Shown here: positions 11,037-21,895 of the stretch, piece by piece
How positions within the stretch are numbered: the stretch's first letter is position 1
Layout: every line of letters starts with the position of its first letter
NCBI GenBank assembly: GCA_025642075.2
Contig: JAODUO010000871.1
Location: 1 to 64,000, forward strand
From: Ridgeia piscesae
Taxonomy: Eukaryota; Annelida; Polychaeta; Sabellida; Siboglinidae
Reading direction: 5' to 3'
DNA length: 64,000 nt
Made by a program: the position numbers and the translations under genes
Notes under the pieces: model-generated
The model's database searches: none
What the model was told of the DNA's origin: nothing
What the model saw: the letters and a program-made list of their open reading frames with translations, nothing else

Positions 11037-12450
11037 TAGGTCCGGTATTTCAGCCACTGTTTAAACAGTCTGTAGATAAAGGTGATTCCTACCATCTGGA
11101 AAACGTCTATAGTGGTACCCGTCCCAAAAAAGTCATCACCGTCAGAGTTAAACCACTTCAGACCTGTGGCCCCAACATTCATCGTCATGATATGTTTTGA
11201 AAGACTAATTTTGTTTCACATTCTTCCACATGTTCAATCTCAACTGGACCCATATCAGTTCGCTTACCGTTCCAGAAGAGGCACTGACGATGCAATAGCT
11301 TGCCTTCTACACAAACTATTTGAACACATGGAGACAGCTGGTAACTATGCTCGAATCTTATTTATAGATTTCAGTTCAGCATTTAACACAATACAAAGGC
11401 ATGTCATGATTGATAAACTACAGAAACTAGAAGTTCCAGCCGCACTTGTTCACTGGGTTTTAAATTTCTTAAGTAATCGCCCGCAGTGTGTTCGAGTGGG
11501 TGACATAGTCACCAATGCTTGTTAGCAACACAGGTGCGCCTCAAGGTTGTGTCCTGAGTCAATTTTTGTACACCTTGTATACAAATGACTGTCGGAGTGT
11601 TGATTCATCTACCCAATTGGCAATTTGTGAGGTTTTCTGATGATATAGCTATGCTCGCTCTTTTGAGTGATTTTGCCGCACACCAGTCATATCTTTCTTC
11701 AGTGGTACGTTTCTCTAGTTGGTACAGTAAACAATTTCTGCATCTGAATGTTTCCAAAACGAAAGAAATGTGCATCCATTTACGTCGTAATAGAACTGCC
11801 ATTAGTCTTATTGTCATCAACGGTGGAACAGGTTGATTTATTCAAGTACCTCGGTGTTATATTAGATGAACAAAATTCATTTACAGAGCATGTTACAGCC
11901 GTGGAAAAGAAGTCTCAGCAGCGACTGCACGTTCTTCGAAAGTTACGAGCTTTCTACGTTGATCCACTACTTCTTCTACGCCTTTACCGTAGCATAATTG
12001 AGCCTCTCTTAACCTACTGCAGCATTTGTTACTACCCTGCTCTTTCTGTGAAAACCCGTAATAGGCTTCTGAAAATGTCACGTTTCTGCCAAAATCATTG
12101 GTTTACCTACACCAAGTCTCCGAAATAATCGACCATGCAATTTTGAAGAAAGCTCGAGCTGTCGCTACTGAGTCTGATCACCCGCTCTCTACGTTCTTCC
12201 ATGTACTTCTGTCTCAAAGGAGATATTATTATATAAAATATCTCGCTATAGCAGGAGTTTTGTCCCTGTGGCCATTAGAATGTTGAATGTTAAATGAGTC
12301 ATACTGATGTGACCCGGTTGAATTGTTTTTGTAGTGGATACATCTGGAAATTCATTTGCATTTTGTTGTGACCATCCCATATATTTTAGATGTGATCATG
12401 AGTTGTAAAATGCATATCCTATTTAAGGACAATAAAGTGATTTGATTTGA
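11037..12450 (+). pseudogene. Rex1/Babar-like LINE, RT and 3' end
   Basis: Frames at 11082-11525, 11585-11836, 11748-12128 and 12098-12286 together give an RT: DPYQFAYRSRRGTDDAIACL, ILFIDFSSAFNTIQ, APQGCVLS, FSDDIAMLALLSDF (DD catalytic motif), LNVSKTKEMCI, FKYLGVILDE. The C-terminal segment (VLRKLRAFYVDPLLLLRLYR) follows, then a short 3' UTR ending in the tandem TGATTTGATTTGATT. Motif wording resembles the Rex1/Babar group. Stops and frameshifts near 11523 and 11835 inactivate it. The 5' half (endonuclease) is missing, as expected for a 5'-truncated insertion. Confidence 0.85.
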
Positions 12451-12840
12451 TTGATATAATCTATTTAGATTATAAAAAAGCCTTTGACAAAGTGCCAGAT
12501 CAAAGATTACTACTAAAACTAAAGGTCCATGACATAGGAAATGGTATGATTAACTGGATAGAAAAATGGCTTATTGAAGAAGACAGAGTAGTAGTTGATG
12601 GGGGGTTTCAAACTGTAAATCGGTTTTGAGTGGAGTACTGCAGGGATCAGTATTGGAACCTATTTTATTCTTAATATATATCAATGATTTGGATGATGAC
12701 ATAACAAGCAAGGTGTTGAAGTTTGCAGACGACACAAGTGTTTAGGAAAATTAACAGTGATGCAGATAGACAGCATTTACAAGATGATCTTAATAAGTTG
12801 ACAGAATGGTCTGAAAAGTGGCAAATGCTGTTTAATTTTG
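12451..12840 (+). pseudogene. CR1/L2-like LINE, central RT fragment
   Basis: Opens in mid-domain with DIIYLDYKKAFDKVPDQRLL, then NGMINWIEKWL, then in shifted frames QGSV, FADDTS and LQDDLNKLTEWSEKWQMLFN. It is likely the same LINE group as the 10.6-kb fragment, but it lies after it although it encodes the earlier part of RT. The two are therefore not halves of one copy split by the Rex1-like element. It stops where a minus-strand LINE begins at about 12841. Confidence 0.8.
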
Positions 12841-13660
12841 AGGCGGCTGGTGTTATACTCTGACTCAGGATGTGTCGGGGAAAAGCCATCGAGTTTTCCA
12901 CGCTGTGTTGACGTACCAATGATGAGAAATCCGGTCTTATCGCATTTAGTTTTAATTTGCTTTTTTTCATCCAAAGGGAGACATCTTGGTGACTATCCCT
13001 GAGCTGGGTTAGGGAACGACAAGTATCTGGTGTGGTCAAAGAAACATAGATTTATGTGTCATTTGCATAAAGTTGATTATCCAGATTGTGACTCTAGATA
13101 ACAGAGCTTAGTGGTGTTGCATACAGAGTGAAAAGCAAGGGCCCCAAAACAGAACCCTGGGGGATACCACAAGAGGTGGGCAGCATCTCTGAGAAGCAGT
13201 TACCTATTTTAATGGCATGCCATCTATCAGTAAGGTATGAAATAAACCAGCTCAGGGGCTGTGCCAAATATCCCGTACCACGTTGATAAGCGTGTAATGA
13301 GAATGTCATGGTCAATGGTGTCGAAAGCGGTGGATAGGTCAAGCAGGGTCAGTGCAGTCACTTTGCCATTATCAATGTTAAGGTTTATGTCATTGTGTGC
13401 TTTTAAAAGAGCAGTTTCTGTTGAGTGAAATTGTTTATACGCAGACCGTGACACATTGGTTAAACCATTTATGTAGATGTGAGAACTCAGACGATTTGCT
13501 ACAACCTTTTCAAGTATTTTTGAAATGAAGCTAAGGTTGGAAATAGGTCAATAGCTGTTTAGTTGTCTTCTTTAGAAATGGGTTTATACGCGCACATTTA
13601 AAATCTTCAGGAAATAAGCCGGAGCGGAGCGACGCGTTAGGGGCATTCAAGATAATAATT
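12841..13660 (-). pseudogene. L2/CR1-group LINE RT fragment
   Basis: Minus-strand reading from 13660: YRPISNLSFISKILEKVV, SAYKQFHSTETALLKAHNDI, TLLDLSTAFDTIDHDIL, GIPQGSVLGPLLFTLYATPL, then LTTPDTCRSLTQLRDSHQ and WMKKSKLKLNADKTGFL. These are RT motifs in the right order over about 270 residues. At least two frameshifts split it (ORFs 13227-13454, 13094-13342, 12671-13039). The catalytic YADD stretch is damaged. Both ends are truncated. Confidence 0.85.
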
Positions 13661-15870
13661 AAATGGCCAAAATCCTTTTATCAATTTCCTAGATTTCATT
13701 TCAGAGTAGTGTATAATTAAATTAACATATTGACACTTCAGGTTTTAATAGATACTTACCCTCAACCATCAGAAACATTATAAACAGGAGCTTGTTAAAT
13801 CAGTAAATCATTCATTATCTTTTCCTTCAACTTTGAACATTTATTGATGTTTTTTAGTATAGTAACAGTAAATGAAATAATATTGCTATGATCAAATGAA
13901 ACACAGTCATTCAATTAGCAAATAAAATTCAATGTACATTTATTTAAAGCCATTCTAAGATTATAACAGTAGAAATTTAGAATAAAGGTAAACACACATG
14001 GGACTAATACGCTATGCTACACCTGCAAACATATATGACAAATGTGCTGACATAGCTTATCTCTACAAAACATAATACAACATTTCAAAGCCAATACTGT
14101 TGAGCTGATGGAACTGACTAACTAACTAAAAACTTGTTTGATGTGCCATAAATTGAAATTAATTAAAATGTGTTGAGATGTCCGCATAAGCCAGTCGTAG
14201 ATACTGGCCTTGCACTGCAGGTTGAACAGTAAACAGAATGAAAAGAAACTTCTGGCATATACGACTTGGGTGGCTTCACAGACAACAGAACTCCAGTCAC
14301 CAGCAGTCTACAACAGAAACAGAATTACATATTTGACATAACGCCATATTATTTTAGGGTCAAAGAATATAAAAAATTGTCCCTCAATTGATATACTCAT
14401 CCCAAATCATTTCTGAAAGCAATCAGCAAATGGAGTTCTGAGGGGTCAACGTAAACATATTCACATAACACCATATTTATGTCATATGAAGACAATTTTT
14501 GAGGAAATCAGTAAAGAATATGGGCATCCTAACTCATAAAACTTCTTCTTTTGAGACTGACAATGTAATAAGTGCACAAGGCAAGGCAAATAATGCTAAG
14601 GGGCATACAGTTTGTTAAACTAAGAAATAACACTATTTACATATGTGTATACATGTTTAAATGTTTGTTGAATCTACCACTTTGAAATAAATAATTAGAT
14701 TGTATGAACTCTTTTAGGTGCAAAACACACAAAAAAACGTTTCTTTTCTTTGCTTAGTTTTACAAACCAAATGTGAAACAGATTATCAGGGATTCCTGGA
14801 AATATGTACTGGGACCAAACATTGTTTTTGTAGAAAAGTCATTGTATGTAAATGGCTAACTCAAATTTGATTCTATAGAGTTGGTATTTCAACTATTTCA
14901 TTCAACTAAAATTAATGTCGCCATCTAGACCCTAGAACGCAGACGTCGAGACCTACTACACAAATTGATGTACACAGTGCAGTTAACAAGACCATAGAAA
15001 GCAGATGGCGAGACTTATGACAGAAATTCATGTGTAGAGTGGCTGAGGGAGCCATCTCAGCCATTCTTGCTGAAAGGTTCTTCCAAAGTGAAGTTAAAAC
15101 AAGAATATATAGCGCCTCAAAGAATGATGTGGCTGATGGAACAGGAAGATCGTCAAATAAACTTGGGCACAGTATCAGTGTTAGAGTTCTTACTGAATGG
15201 AATGTTAAATGACTGGTCGCATCATTATATGAGTGTGTGTGGTTAATTATTATAAAATAAGTAAGTGTATTATTTTATGATAAACATTGAACATTAGATC
15301 TTTCATACAAAAGTGTGAATATACTCATTACAAATGTAAATTCTCAGCGCAACATTCTATCCTCAGGACTGCTCAAAGCACTTAACACGCTACATAAATA
15401 AAGCCTGAATATTGATAATGCTTTTCCCCCAGACTACCCTGGTGGTGGTGTTGCTAAAGGTAATGATTGTGGCATGCTGTGCCAAAGAACCAATTTGTAC
15501 AGTTACGCCTTAGGACCGAATATATTTTTGTGGGGGCTTCCCAATTTTAATGGTCAGTGTCAGGTAAGGGTATAATCATGTTTTAATCCCATTTCTACCA
15601 ATTGTTCAATATCTTGAAACTTAAATATAAAAGGTTTTCAAATGCTACTTTACATACTGAATCAATTCTTTCCACAGGATAATTCACTAATTTGTGTAAG
15701 TTCAAAATGGTCACCAAATGATAAAATACATATATATTATATTGTCAGAAATTAACTACTTTGATACCAGTACATGATGAAGGTATATAGTTGATGGGTC
15801 GAAATGTTGTATGTTTCAAAAGCTATGCTCCAAAGTAAGTTAATTTCTTACAAAATAACCTAATCTATAT
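13661..15870. other. Unassigned AT-rich region
   Basis: No domain-bearing ORF. Two imperfect direct copies (about 42 bp, GCGAGACYTA..ACARAAATT) lie around 14945-15040. The 60-codon plus-strand ORF at 15030 matches nothing I recognise. Confidence 0.5.
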
Positions 15871-15876
15871 TTTTAG

Positions 15877-16155
15877 AATTAAAATATTTACAAGTAACAT
15901 ACTTACCTGGCTCCGTCGCTTCACTAAGTGCAATAGACTTGGCTGCATCCAAGTTGCTCCCCAAAATTAATAAAATGAAAAAATTACCTATCCCTACAGT
16001 TCCACCACCCTATCCAATCACTGAGTTTCTTCTCTTCGCACTTGGCAAAAAGGCTCATACTGTAATCTCCCTATAGCAGGGAAGGAGGGAGGGTGATATG
16101 GTGAAGCGACGGAGCCAGGTAAATATGTTACTTATAAATACATATTTTTATTTAA
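15877..16155 (-). repeat. DIRS-like terminal unit (3' end of copy A)
   Basis: Bounded by inverted copies of AAGTAACATACTTACCTGGC (the copy at 15877 reads ACAAGTAACATAC). It contains the palindromic CTGGCTCCGTCGCTTCAC signature. The same unit sits at the 3' end of each DIRS piece in the window (45228-45545, 48797-49120, 57800-58110). It carries an inverted copy of the element's 5' end and so serves as the inverted terminal repeat. Confidence 0.8.
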
Positions 16156-17632
16156 AAAATATTGAATTTACTGCCTAACATAGACTTAGCCTGGCACCGT
16201 CGTTTCAGAAGGTGCAGAATCTAGGTGAATGGATGGTGGAATATAGGCAATGTTACCTCTAATGATTTCCTGTTGGGTGCAGAATTGATTCTGCAGCCAC
16301 TACCGGTCCTAGTTGAATGAGATTGGCAAAATAAAGAGATAGGTCCTGAGTCACCTGTGTCCAGCCTGTGGTCTGTTGTAGTCGGGCATGTTCGAAAGCA
16401 TGAATTTCACCCTGACGTTTACCAGAAGCAAGCGCAACGAGGAAAACTGTCTTCCATGTAAGCAGTTGATGCGATGCTTGGTCCAGCAGTTCGAAAGGTG
16501 GTTTTGTCAATGCTGACAAAACCAAGGCGAGATTCCAATCTGAAAAATGACGCTGATGGTCCATTTCAATATATCGAAGTAGTGACATCAGTGCAGGATT
16601 CCTTCTTACTTCCGCGCCGGAAGTGGCATGAAGGGTGCTGGTGATTGCCATCTGTTAGCCTGCAGTGGTCAAGATGGCTTCAAGATGTTTCTACGTGTGA
16701 AGGTGGAGAAGAAAATCCGACACTACACTCTACGTAGCCGAGAGTGGATTAATATGTTGTATGTTACACCAAGTAGAGAAGATCCTCCAATTGGACTCGT
16801 TGATTGACAGAGTAGACTCTCGTTGGGGTCTACTGATACCCTGCTCGACGGAGAGACCACAGAATGCTTTCCGCACTTTCCATCGTGAAGTGGGGAATCT
16901 CTAGTAATGAGTTGAGAAATGAGAGGTCGATAACTGGTCTCCATCCTCCTGACTTCTTTGGGAGAAGGAAGCCGAGCCCTTGTATAGGGCATTCTCTCGG
17001 TAACGACTGACCACCTTGTCCTGCAACTGTAGCTTGGTTGGAAGATCGTCAAACAGTGACGAAGCCCCAAATGGAGCAGTGCGAAGGCGCTCCCATTCAT
17101 CTTGTGACACGACAGGAGAGACTTCTCGTAGAGCTTGGTCCCGTTGATATAGCAAGATGTTGTAGGTGATGGCGCAATCCAAGGTAGCACCATCGGACCA
17201 AGCTGATTGCGACAACTGTAATGTTGCCTTCAGCTGTTCCAATAGGTGTTCTGTGGATACGTTTCATATGCCCACGTGATCAATCAGTCCTTGTATGGAC
17301 CGATTGAGGGCAGCCCCTGTCCAATCTTGGAAGGAGGAGATACACAGCCATCAGCGTGACATGGCTCCGAAGTCACGGAAATACCTCTGCTCCATGCCGA
17401 GTCGAGCCTGGGGAACATAGGCTACTCACAAAACTGATAAAATACAAATCTACGTGAAGGCGAGACTTAAACAATGGAAGTGAGAAGAGAAGAGACTCAC
17501 TGATTGGTTAGGGTGATGGGAGCTGTAGGGATAGGTAATAATTTCATTTTATTAATTTTGGCGAGCAACTTGGGCGCTGCCAAGACCTTGTGAAGCGACG
17601 GTGCCCAGCTAAGTCTATGTTAATATATTCTA
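16156..17632 (-). mobile_element. DIRS-like element copy A, RT-deleted derivative
   Basis: Minus-strand order: 5' terminus 17632-17450; gag-like part 17242-16900 (QLKATLQLSQSAW, CAITYNILLYQRDQAL, RTAPFGASSLFD); a scrap of the pre-RT region (WKVRKAFCGLS); then directly the tyrosine-recombinase N-terminal region (CNIQHINPLSA, TSGAEVRRNPALMSLLR, LTKPPFELLDQ) at 16790-16390. Reverse transcriptase and RNase H, present in copy B, are absent. The recombinase is also collapsed: FEHARLQQTT is followed almost at once by TQDLSLYFANLIQLGPVVAA, removing the catalytic core. The element is about 1.75 kb with terminus, against about 5.9 kb for copy B. It looks like a non-autonomous derivative. Confidence 0.85.
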
Positions 17633-18147
17633 ATATAATATAAAATAATATTCCATACATATTATTGTTCTATTTTTTGCGGAGGTTCCACACAAAAAAG
17701 TTTGCATATTTGTACCTTATGAACATGTGGAACTTTTTATAGGATGGGGTTGCCCGATTTTAAAGGTTGTGATCATGTTATGGTTAAAATGATGTGTTGT
17801 CATCATTCTAACCTTAACATTTATGCAAATTACCATATCATCCTGTGGAAAATGGTGTTATAATTATATAAAGTATCCTTTGAAAACATTCAAATTATAA
17901 AATCTTAAATCAGATACTGTGCAGTTGGTAGATATGGAATTATAACATTAATCTTTGACCTTGATGTCTTAAATCGGTCAATTCAAGTTTTGTATACATA
18001 GTTCTCTGCAAAATCTTGCTCTTTTGTCCAGTGTATTGTAAGTCCATTAACATCTGGTAAATGAACAGGATATAATATACCCAATGTCTATAAGAAACCA
18101 GTCTTACCAATTAAATATATGACAGCATTATGGAGGTCTGAACGCCG
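17633..18147. other. Unassigned region
   Basis: AT-rich, no recognisable gene or repeat. Confidence 0.4.
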
Positions 18148-18257
18148 GCCGTCCAGAGATGGCACTTGCCATTGATTTGAGTGATGACACAGATGATGTA
18201 GACCTTGCTGTCACTGACCTCCGACTTGAGTTGCTCAGTCGACCTGACAAACATTAA
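18148..18257 (+). other. Possible terminal exon, unidentified
   Basis: An open stretch reads AGRPEMALAIDLSDDTDDVD then LAVTDLRLELLSRPDKH and a stop. The composition is coding-like (acidic, no low-complexity bias), and a possible AG acceptor lies just upstream. No partner exon was found on the plus strand and the protein is not recognised. It may be a retroelement tail or chance. Confidence 0.25.
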
Positions 18258-18419
18258 GTATCAGTATACTGAAGTCTCTGCAGTTAACAGAGTAATCAAT
18301 TAGTTTCTTCTTGGAGCAACCATTGAAAAATGTCAGTGATGTATCAAGCAAATATACATGCATACGTTGCAAAACATATTGGAGGCAATCGTGGATACTA
18401 AACAGCAGTTACAAATTAA

Positions 18420-18690
18420 TACCGGTCTAACAAACTATCATTGTCTGCAAAACTAGCACTGGCTTACTAAATTGCCAATGTCTGCAACATTCAAAACTTA
18501 ATTTGCACACATCGTCAGTCGACTAAATTAACCCTGGTTTTACCGACTACAAATTAATAGTAATTCACAAAATATCAATGTTAGTGTATTACCACTATCT
18601 ATCAGTAGATGTAAATTAACAGTTGATTTATAACATATCAATTGATGCAAATTAGCAGCAGATCCACAAACCATCAATGTTTGCAAATGT
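18420..18690. repeat. Degenerate minisatellite
   Basis: Diverged repetitions built around ACAAACYATCAATGTYTGCAA and AAATTARCAG with irregular spacing. I see nothing else in the surrounding 18258-19085. Confidence 0.4.
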
Positions 18691-19085
18691 ATGCACGAAA
18701 GTAGAAAATACACATCATTCAAACAATATATACATATTACAAGACAATTTGAATGCATTCTGGAATGGACTTCACATGAATTTTGTGGTAATACAACAAA
18801 ATAGAAAAGACATTGGAGATGCAAATGAATAAAGCACCCACATTATGGACTGACTTTCAAGAACATTGGTATACGGGAAGAGAATATGGCAACATTAGAT
18901 GGGAATGACAGAAGTTGAATTTAGCATGGTGGAAACAACGTAGGGAGAACAAAAGGAAAAGTATTAGTAGTAGTAGTGTTGATGGTTGCTGGTGGTGGTG
19001 GCGATGGCAGCAGCAGCATTGATCATAAGCATTTAAAGAAAATCAACAGTTATAGCTTATTAAATTCTGCAGATGTAGCTGCCAT

Positions 19086-19136
19086 AGGTCTGCCACATGG
19101 AATATCAATTAGCTATGTTTTCCAGGCAGAAACGAG
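19086..19136 (+). repeat. 3' end of repeat family R480
   Basis: CTGCCACATGGAATATCAAT and TTTCCAGGCAG match the 3' ends of the R480 copies at 27270, 34732 and 58140. Confidence 0.6.
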
Positions 19137-19240
19137 TACGAGTACGAGTACGAGTACTCAGAAAACAAATGTACTCGAGTACGAGTACGATTATTTTACA
19201 ATATGCTCGAGTACGATTACTTTAGAATGTAATCATGATT
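19131..19240. repeat. (CGAGTA)n tandem array, left
   Basis: Four to five CGAGTA hexamers followed by spaced CGAGTACGATTACT variants. A comparable array stands at 21780-21895 on the other side of the nested elements. Confidence 0.85.
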
Positions 19241-20093
19241 ACTTTCATGATTACTTTAATGAATGTCCTGTTTCTAGCATAAAGGCGACTTTCATGGAAT
19301 CCCTAGGTGTCATTCTTGTTCTGTTGTGTCACTAATGTTCTAACTGATTACTGCTATCCCCTATCCAGGTGTTATTATTATTAATAATTAGACGACTTTC
19401 TCAGGTATTGGATGAATCATTTAATGCTGGATTAATAATTTAATTTATGGTTTCTGAATCAAATACAAATAGGAGGCATTTAAGAATTTCAAATACACAT
19501 GATCAAATACATTACAATAACAACACTTCAAAACCAGGGGGGGCATATTCAAAAGAGTATCCAATTCAAATATGTAGTATATCAGATGGGTCCAGACATG
19601 GGGTCAAATACATTTGTATTTGAAAGTATTAAAATACTTTTTAAGTATAAATTTGTATTTTATGTTTAGGAATTAAAAGTATTTGTATTTAAATACTTTC
19701 CTAAAGTATTTCACTTTTTCAAATATTTTTTCAAATACATTGTCAGTATCAACATTTCTTTTTCACCGTCACATGTAATGCCTGCCAAACTGATTACCTT
19801 AATGCACAACAACTTCACCCAACAGTGCTAATTACTGATGAAGACACTTAACAGCAGGCTTCCCCCATGGCCATGCAGTGACCACAACTTTTGTTTGCTC
19901 AGAGCCAGAGGATGGATTAGCACCTATCAGTGACCATAGGTCAATATCCCCTTTTGTTCTTTAGTCAGGCTTCAATTTGGCACCAGATTATTCTGGTTTT
20001 CTGGCTGACTTTGAAGTTGAGCCTTCCCCACAACATCTTAGCAATGATTAGCAGTGTCTCTTCTGATGGCAACATAGGCATATATTATTATGG

Positions 20094-20275
20094 GATCCAT
20101 GACATTTTGGTAAAGGACACTTTGGTAATGGACATTTCGGTAATAGACATTTCGGTAACAGGACATTTCGGTAACTAGACATTTCGGTAACTAGACATTT
20201 CGGTAACTAGACAATTCGGTAACTAGACATTTCGGTAACTAGACATTTCGGTAACTAGTCATTTCGGTAAAACTA
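20094..20275. repeat. Tandem 16-bp repeats, left TIR
   Basis: Units ACATTTCGGTAACTAG in near-perfect tandem, becoming more variable (GACACTTTGGTAATGG) toward the outer end. Confidence 0.95.
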
Positions 20276-20548
20276 CTGAAAATAATCAGAGTCCAGTCTG
20301 CCATATTAGGAGGTAACCTGTTGAGATGTCAGTCAGTTAAACCATTTGTAAATTAGGATGGTCCAGACATGGAACTTAGCTTTCTACCAGTAGTCAGGCA
20401 AGATGTAAAGTAGTGCTTGCCTCTGAAGGGAACATGGCTTCCAAATAGCAGTGGTGGTGGCTAAAGTGTTCAAACACTACAGCAAATCACTGGCTAGCAG
20501 GACACATTTAAATCCAGACACACATAAGGTGAAGCTATACATGTGAAC

Positions 20549-20758
20549 ATGGAGCTATCAACAACAACCAGGGGAAAAGCAAAGCTATTGTGGAATGGCT
20601 ATACCAAGCATACAGAGAAAAATGACATGATAAGGTGGCATTGTACATGTCGTGCAAGCAAGCTCTGCCCTGCTAGTGCATACACAGACTTGCTACCAGC
20701 ATATCCAGTGTTAAAAACTGACCACAACCACTGTCCTGAACCAATGAAGCTAGAGGTA
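20549..20758 (+). CDS. FLYWCH-type zinc-finger ORF inside the Mutator-like element
   Basis: From ATG 20549 the frame encodes about 69 residues before a possible splice donor (GAG|GTAATT near 20756). Without splicing it runs on through the TIR to 21091. Residues 8-65 have the FLYWCH layout: RGKAKLLWNGY (8-18), W30-H-C32, K-L-C40-P-A, then D-H59-N-H61. The zinc ligands would be C32, C40, H59 and H61. FLYWCH fingers bind DNA and are found in animal Mutator-like transposons as well as host chromatin proteins. Here the finger lies between the element's TIRs with no transposase. It is either the relic 5' exon of a larger transposase or a stand-alone DNA-binding peptide. An upstream in-frame GTG is not a likely start in a eukaryote. 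Confidence 0.6.
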
Positions 20759-20807
20759 ATTTTTAAAAAAGAAATATGCCTTTATAGAATATTTATTGGT
20801 TTTACCA

Positions 20808-20961
20808 AAATGCCATGCTACCTAAATGTAGGTTACCAAGATGTCCTATTACCAAAATGTCTGTTACCAAAATGTCCTATTACCGAAATGTCCAGTTACC
20901 GAAATGTCAGTTACCAAAACATCCATTACCAAAGTGTCCTTTACCGAAATGTCTGGATACC
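20808..20961. repeat. Tandem 16-bp repeats, right TIR (inverted)
   Basis: Inverted units such as TTACCGAAATGTCC and TTACCAAAATGTCC, the reverse complement of the left array, ending CTGGATACC. Confidence 0.95.
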
Positions 20962-21390
20962 ATTATTATGGACCTCCTGGCTTAACAAACAAACACTGTA
21001 TTTTGGCCTTTACCTCTTTCAGTCAGTTGTCACTGTGGTGCAGTTAGCAATAACAATACTCCCTAGCACTGGTCTGCCTGTCATCATATGAGCAAAACAC
21101 TAATTATGCCTATAAACTAGATGTCTCAATATATGTGTTGCTTTTCTTTTACCTACATAGTAATACAAAATGAAAAGTATTTGAAAAATATATGAAAAAG
21201 TATTTGAAATACTTTTCAATGTATTCGAAAGTATTTGTAATTGTAATCCCTCAAGAATATTTGTATTTAAATACATTTCAATGTATTTGACTCCAGAATA
21301 GTTGTGGAGTTAGACAGGTTTACAGTTTGCACTTAATTAAACACAATAGACAGGGATTTAGCAGCTAACCGCCCAGACCCAGTCAGGATT

Positions 21391-21779
21391 CTGGATGTTG
21401 GAAATATGACCAGTCATTCACACCATACTGACAGAGCAAACAGTACAGGTGGGGCTGTGGCCTGGCTTCTAAAATTACAAAGCAAGATGTTAGGGGATGC
21501 TTATCTTCTGCAGTGCTTCCCAGGGACTGTCACAATATAACTTGTACTTCGTACTAAGCAGGAGGGTGAGGAGATGTTGCTTCTCTGTGAAGAGAAGGTA
21601 TTAATTAGGGAAATCTGACTGAATATTTATTTAAATGAAATGCTTAACAGTAATAGAAAATAAATACCTTGATTATTATTACATTTATTAAATTACTTCT
21701 AATATTGCCATTTTTATCTGTCTAATATATTTGCTTGCAATTGTTCATATGAAAAAAATGTAATTGTGAGAAGTAATCG
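21391..21779. other. Unassigned region
   Basis: No gene or recognisable repeat between D1 copy 2 and the hexamer array. The same is true of 21896-22380. Confidence 0.4.
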
Positions 21780-21895
21780 TGAGTACGATTACTTTGGTAA
21801 TGTACTCGAGTACGATTACTTTCCTTCGTACTCGAGTACGAGTACTCAAAAAGTACTCGTACTCGAGTACGAGTACACGAGTACGATTACTCCAT
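21780..21895. repeat. (CGAGTA)n tandem array, right
   Basis: Repeated GTACTCGAGTACGAGTACT and CGAGTACGATTACT, internally palindromic. It is the counterpart of 19131-19240. Confidence 0.85.

Larger units (their letters stand above)
20093..20961. mobile_element. Mutator-like foldback element with tandem-repeat TIRs
   Basis: Flanked by ATTATTATGG at 20084-20093 and 20962-20971: an exact 10-bp repeat, or 9 bp if the TIR starts with GG. The TIRs begin GG(T)ATCCA(T)GACATT and consist of 16-bp units (ACATTTCGGTAACTAG and variants): about ten in the left arm (20094-20275) and nine inverted in the right arm (20808-20961). A 9-10 bp target duplication with long TIRs is typical of the Mutator superfamily. 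The interior encodes a FLYWCH finger (separate entry), as known for the animal Phantom-type MULEs. No DDE transposase is present, so it is non-autonomous. Confidence 0.75.
19599..21291. mobile_element. 1.7-kb TIR element inserted in D1
   Basis: Ends in inverted copies starting GTCAAATACATT, about 140 bp per arm (19599-19740 and 21160-21291), rich in GTATTTGAAATAC-type words. Flanks TCCAGACA and TCCAGAAT could be an 8-bp target duplication with two changes. The uninterrupted D1 copy at about 9225-9235 gives the empty site. Its own interior is largely taken by the Mutator-like element 20093-20961. The superfamily is uncertain (hAT possible from the 8-bp flanks). Confidence 0.7.
19200..21390. 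repeat. Dispersed repeat D1, copy 2 (interrupted)
   Basis: Reverse-complement homologue of 9150-10260, split by the 19599-21291 insertion. Its outer blocks are 19200-19590 and 21300-21390. Confidence 0.75.

Noticed and set aside
10943..11200. 85-codon ORF bridging two LINEs
   Set aside because: It crosses the junction between two unrelated LINE fragments and is in the wrong frame for both.
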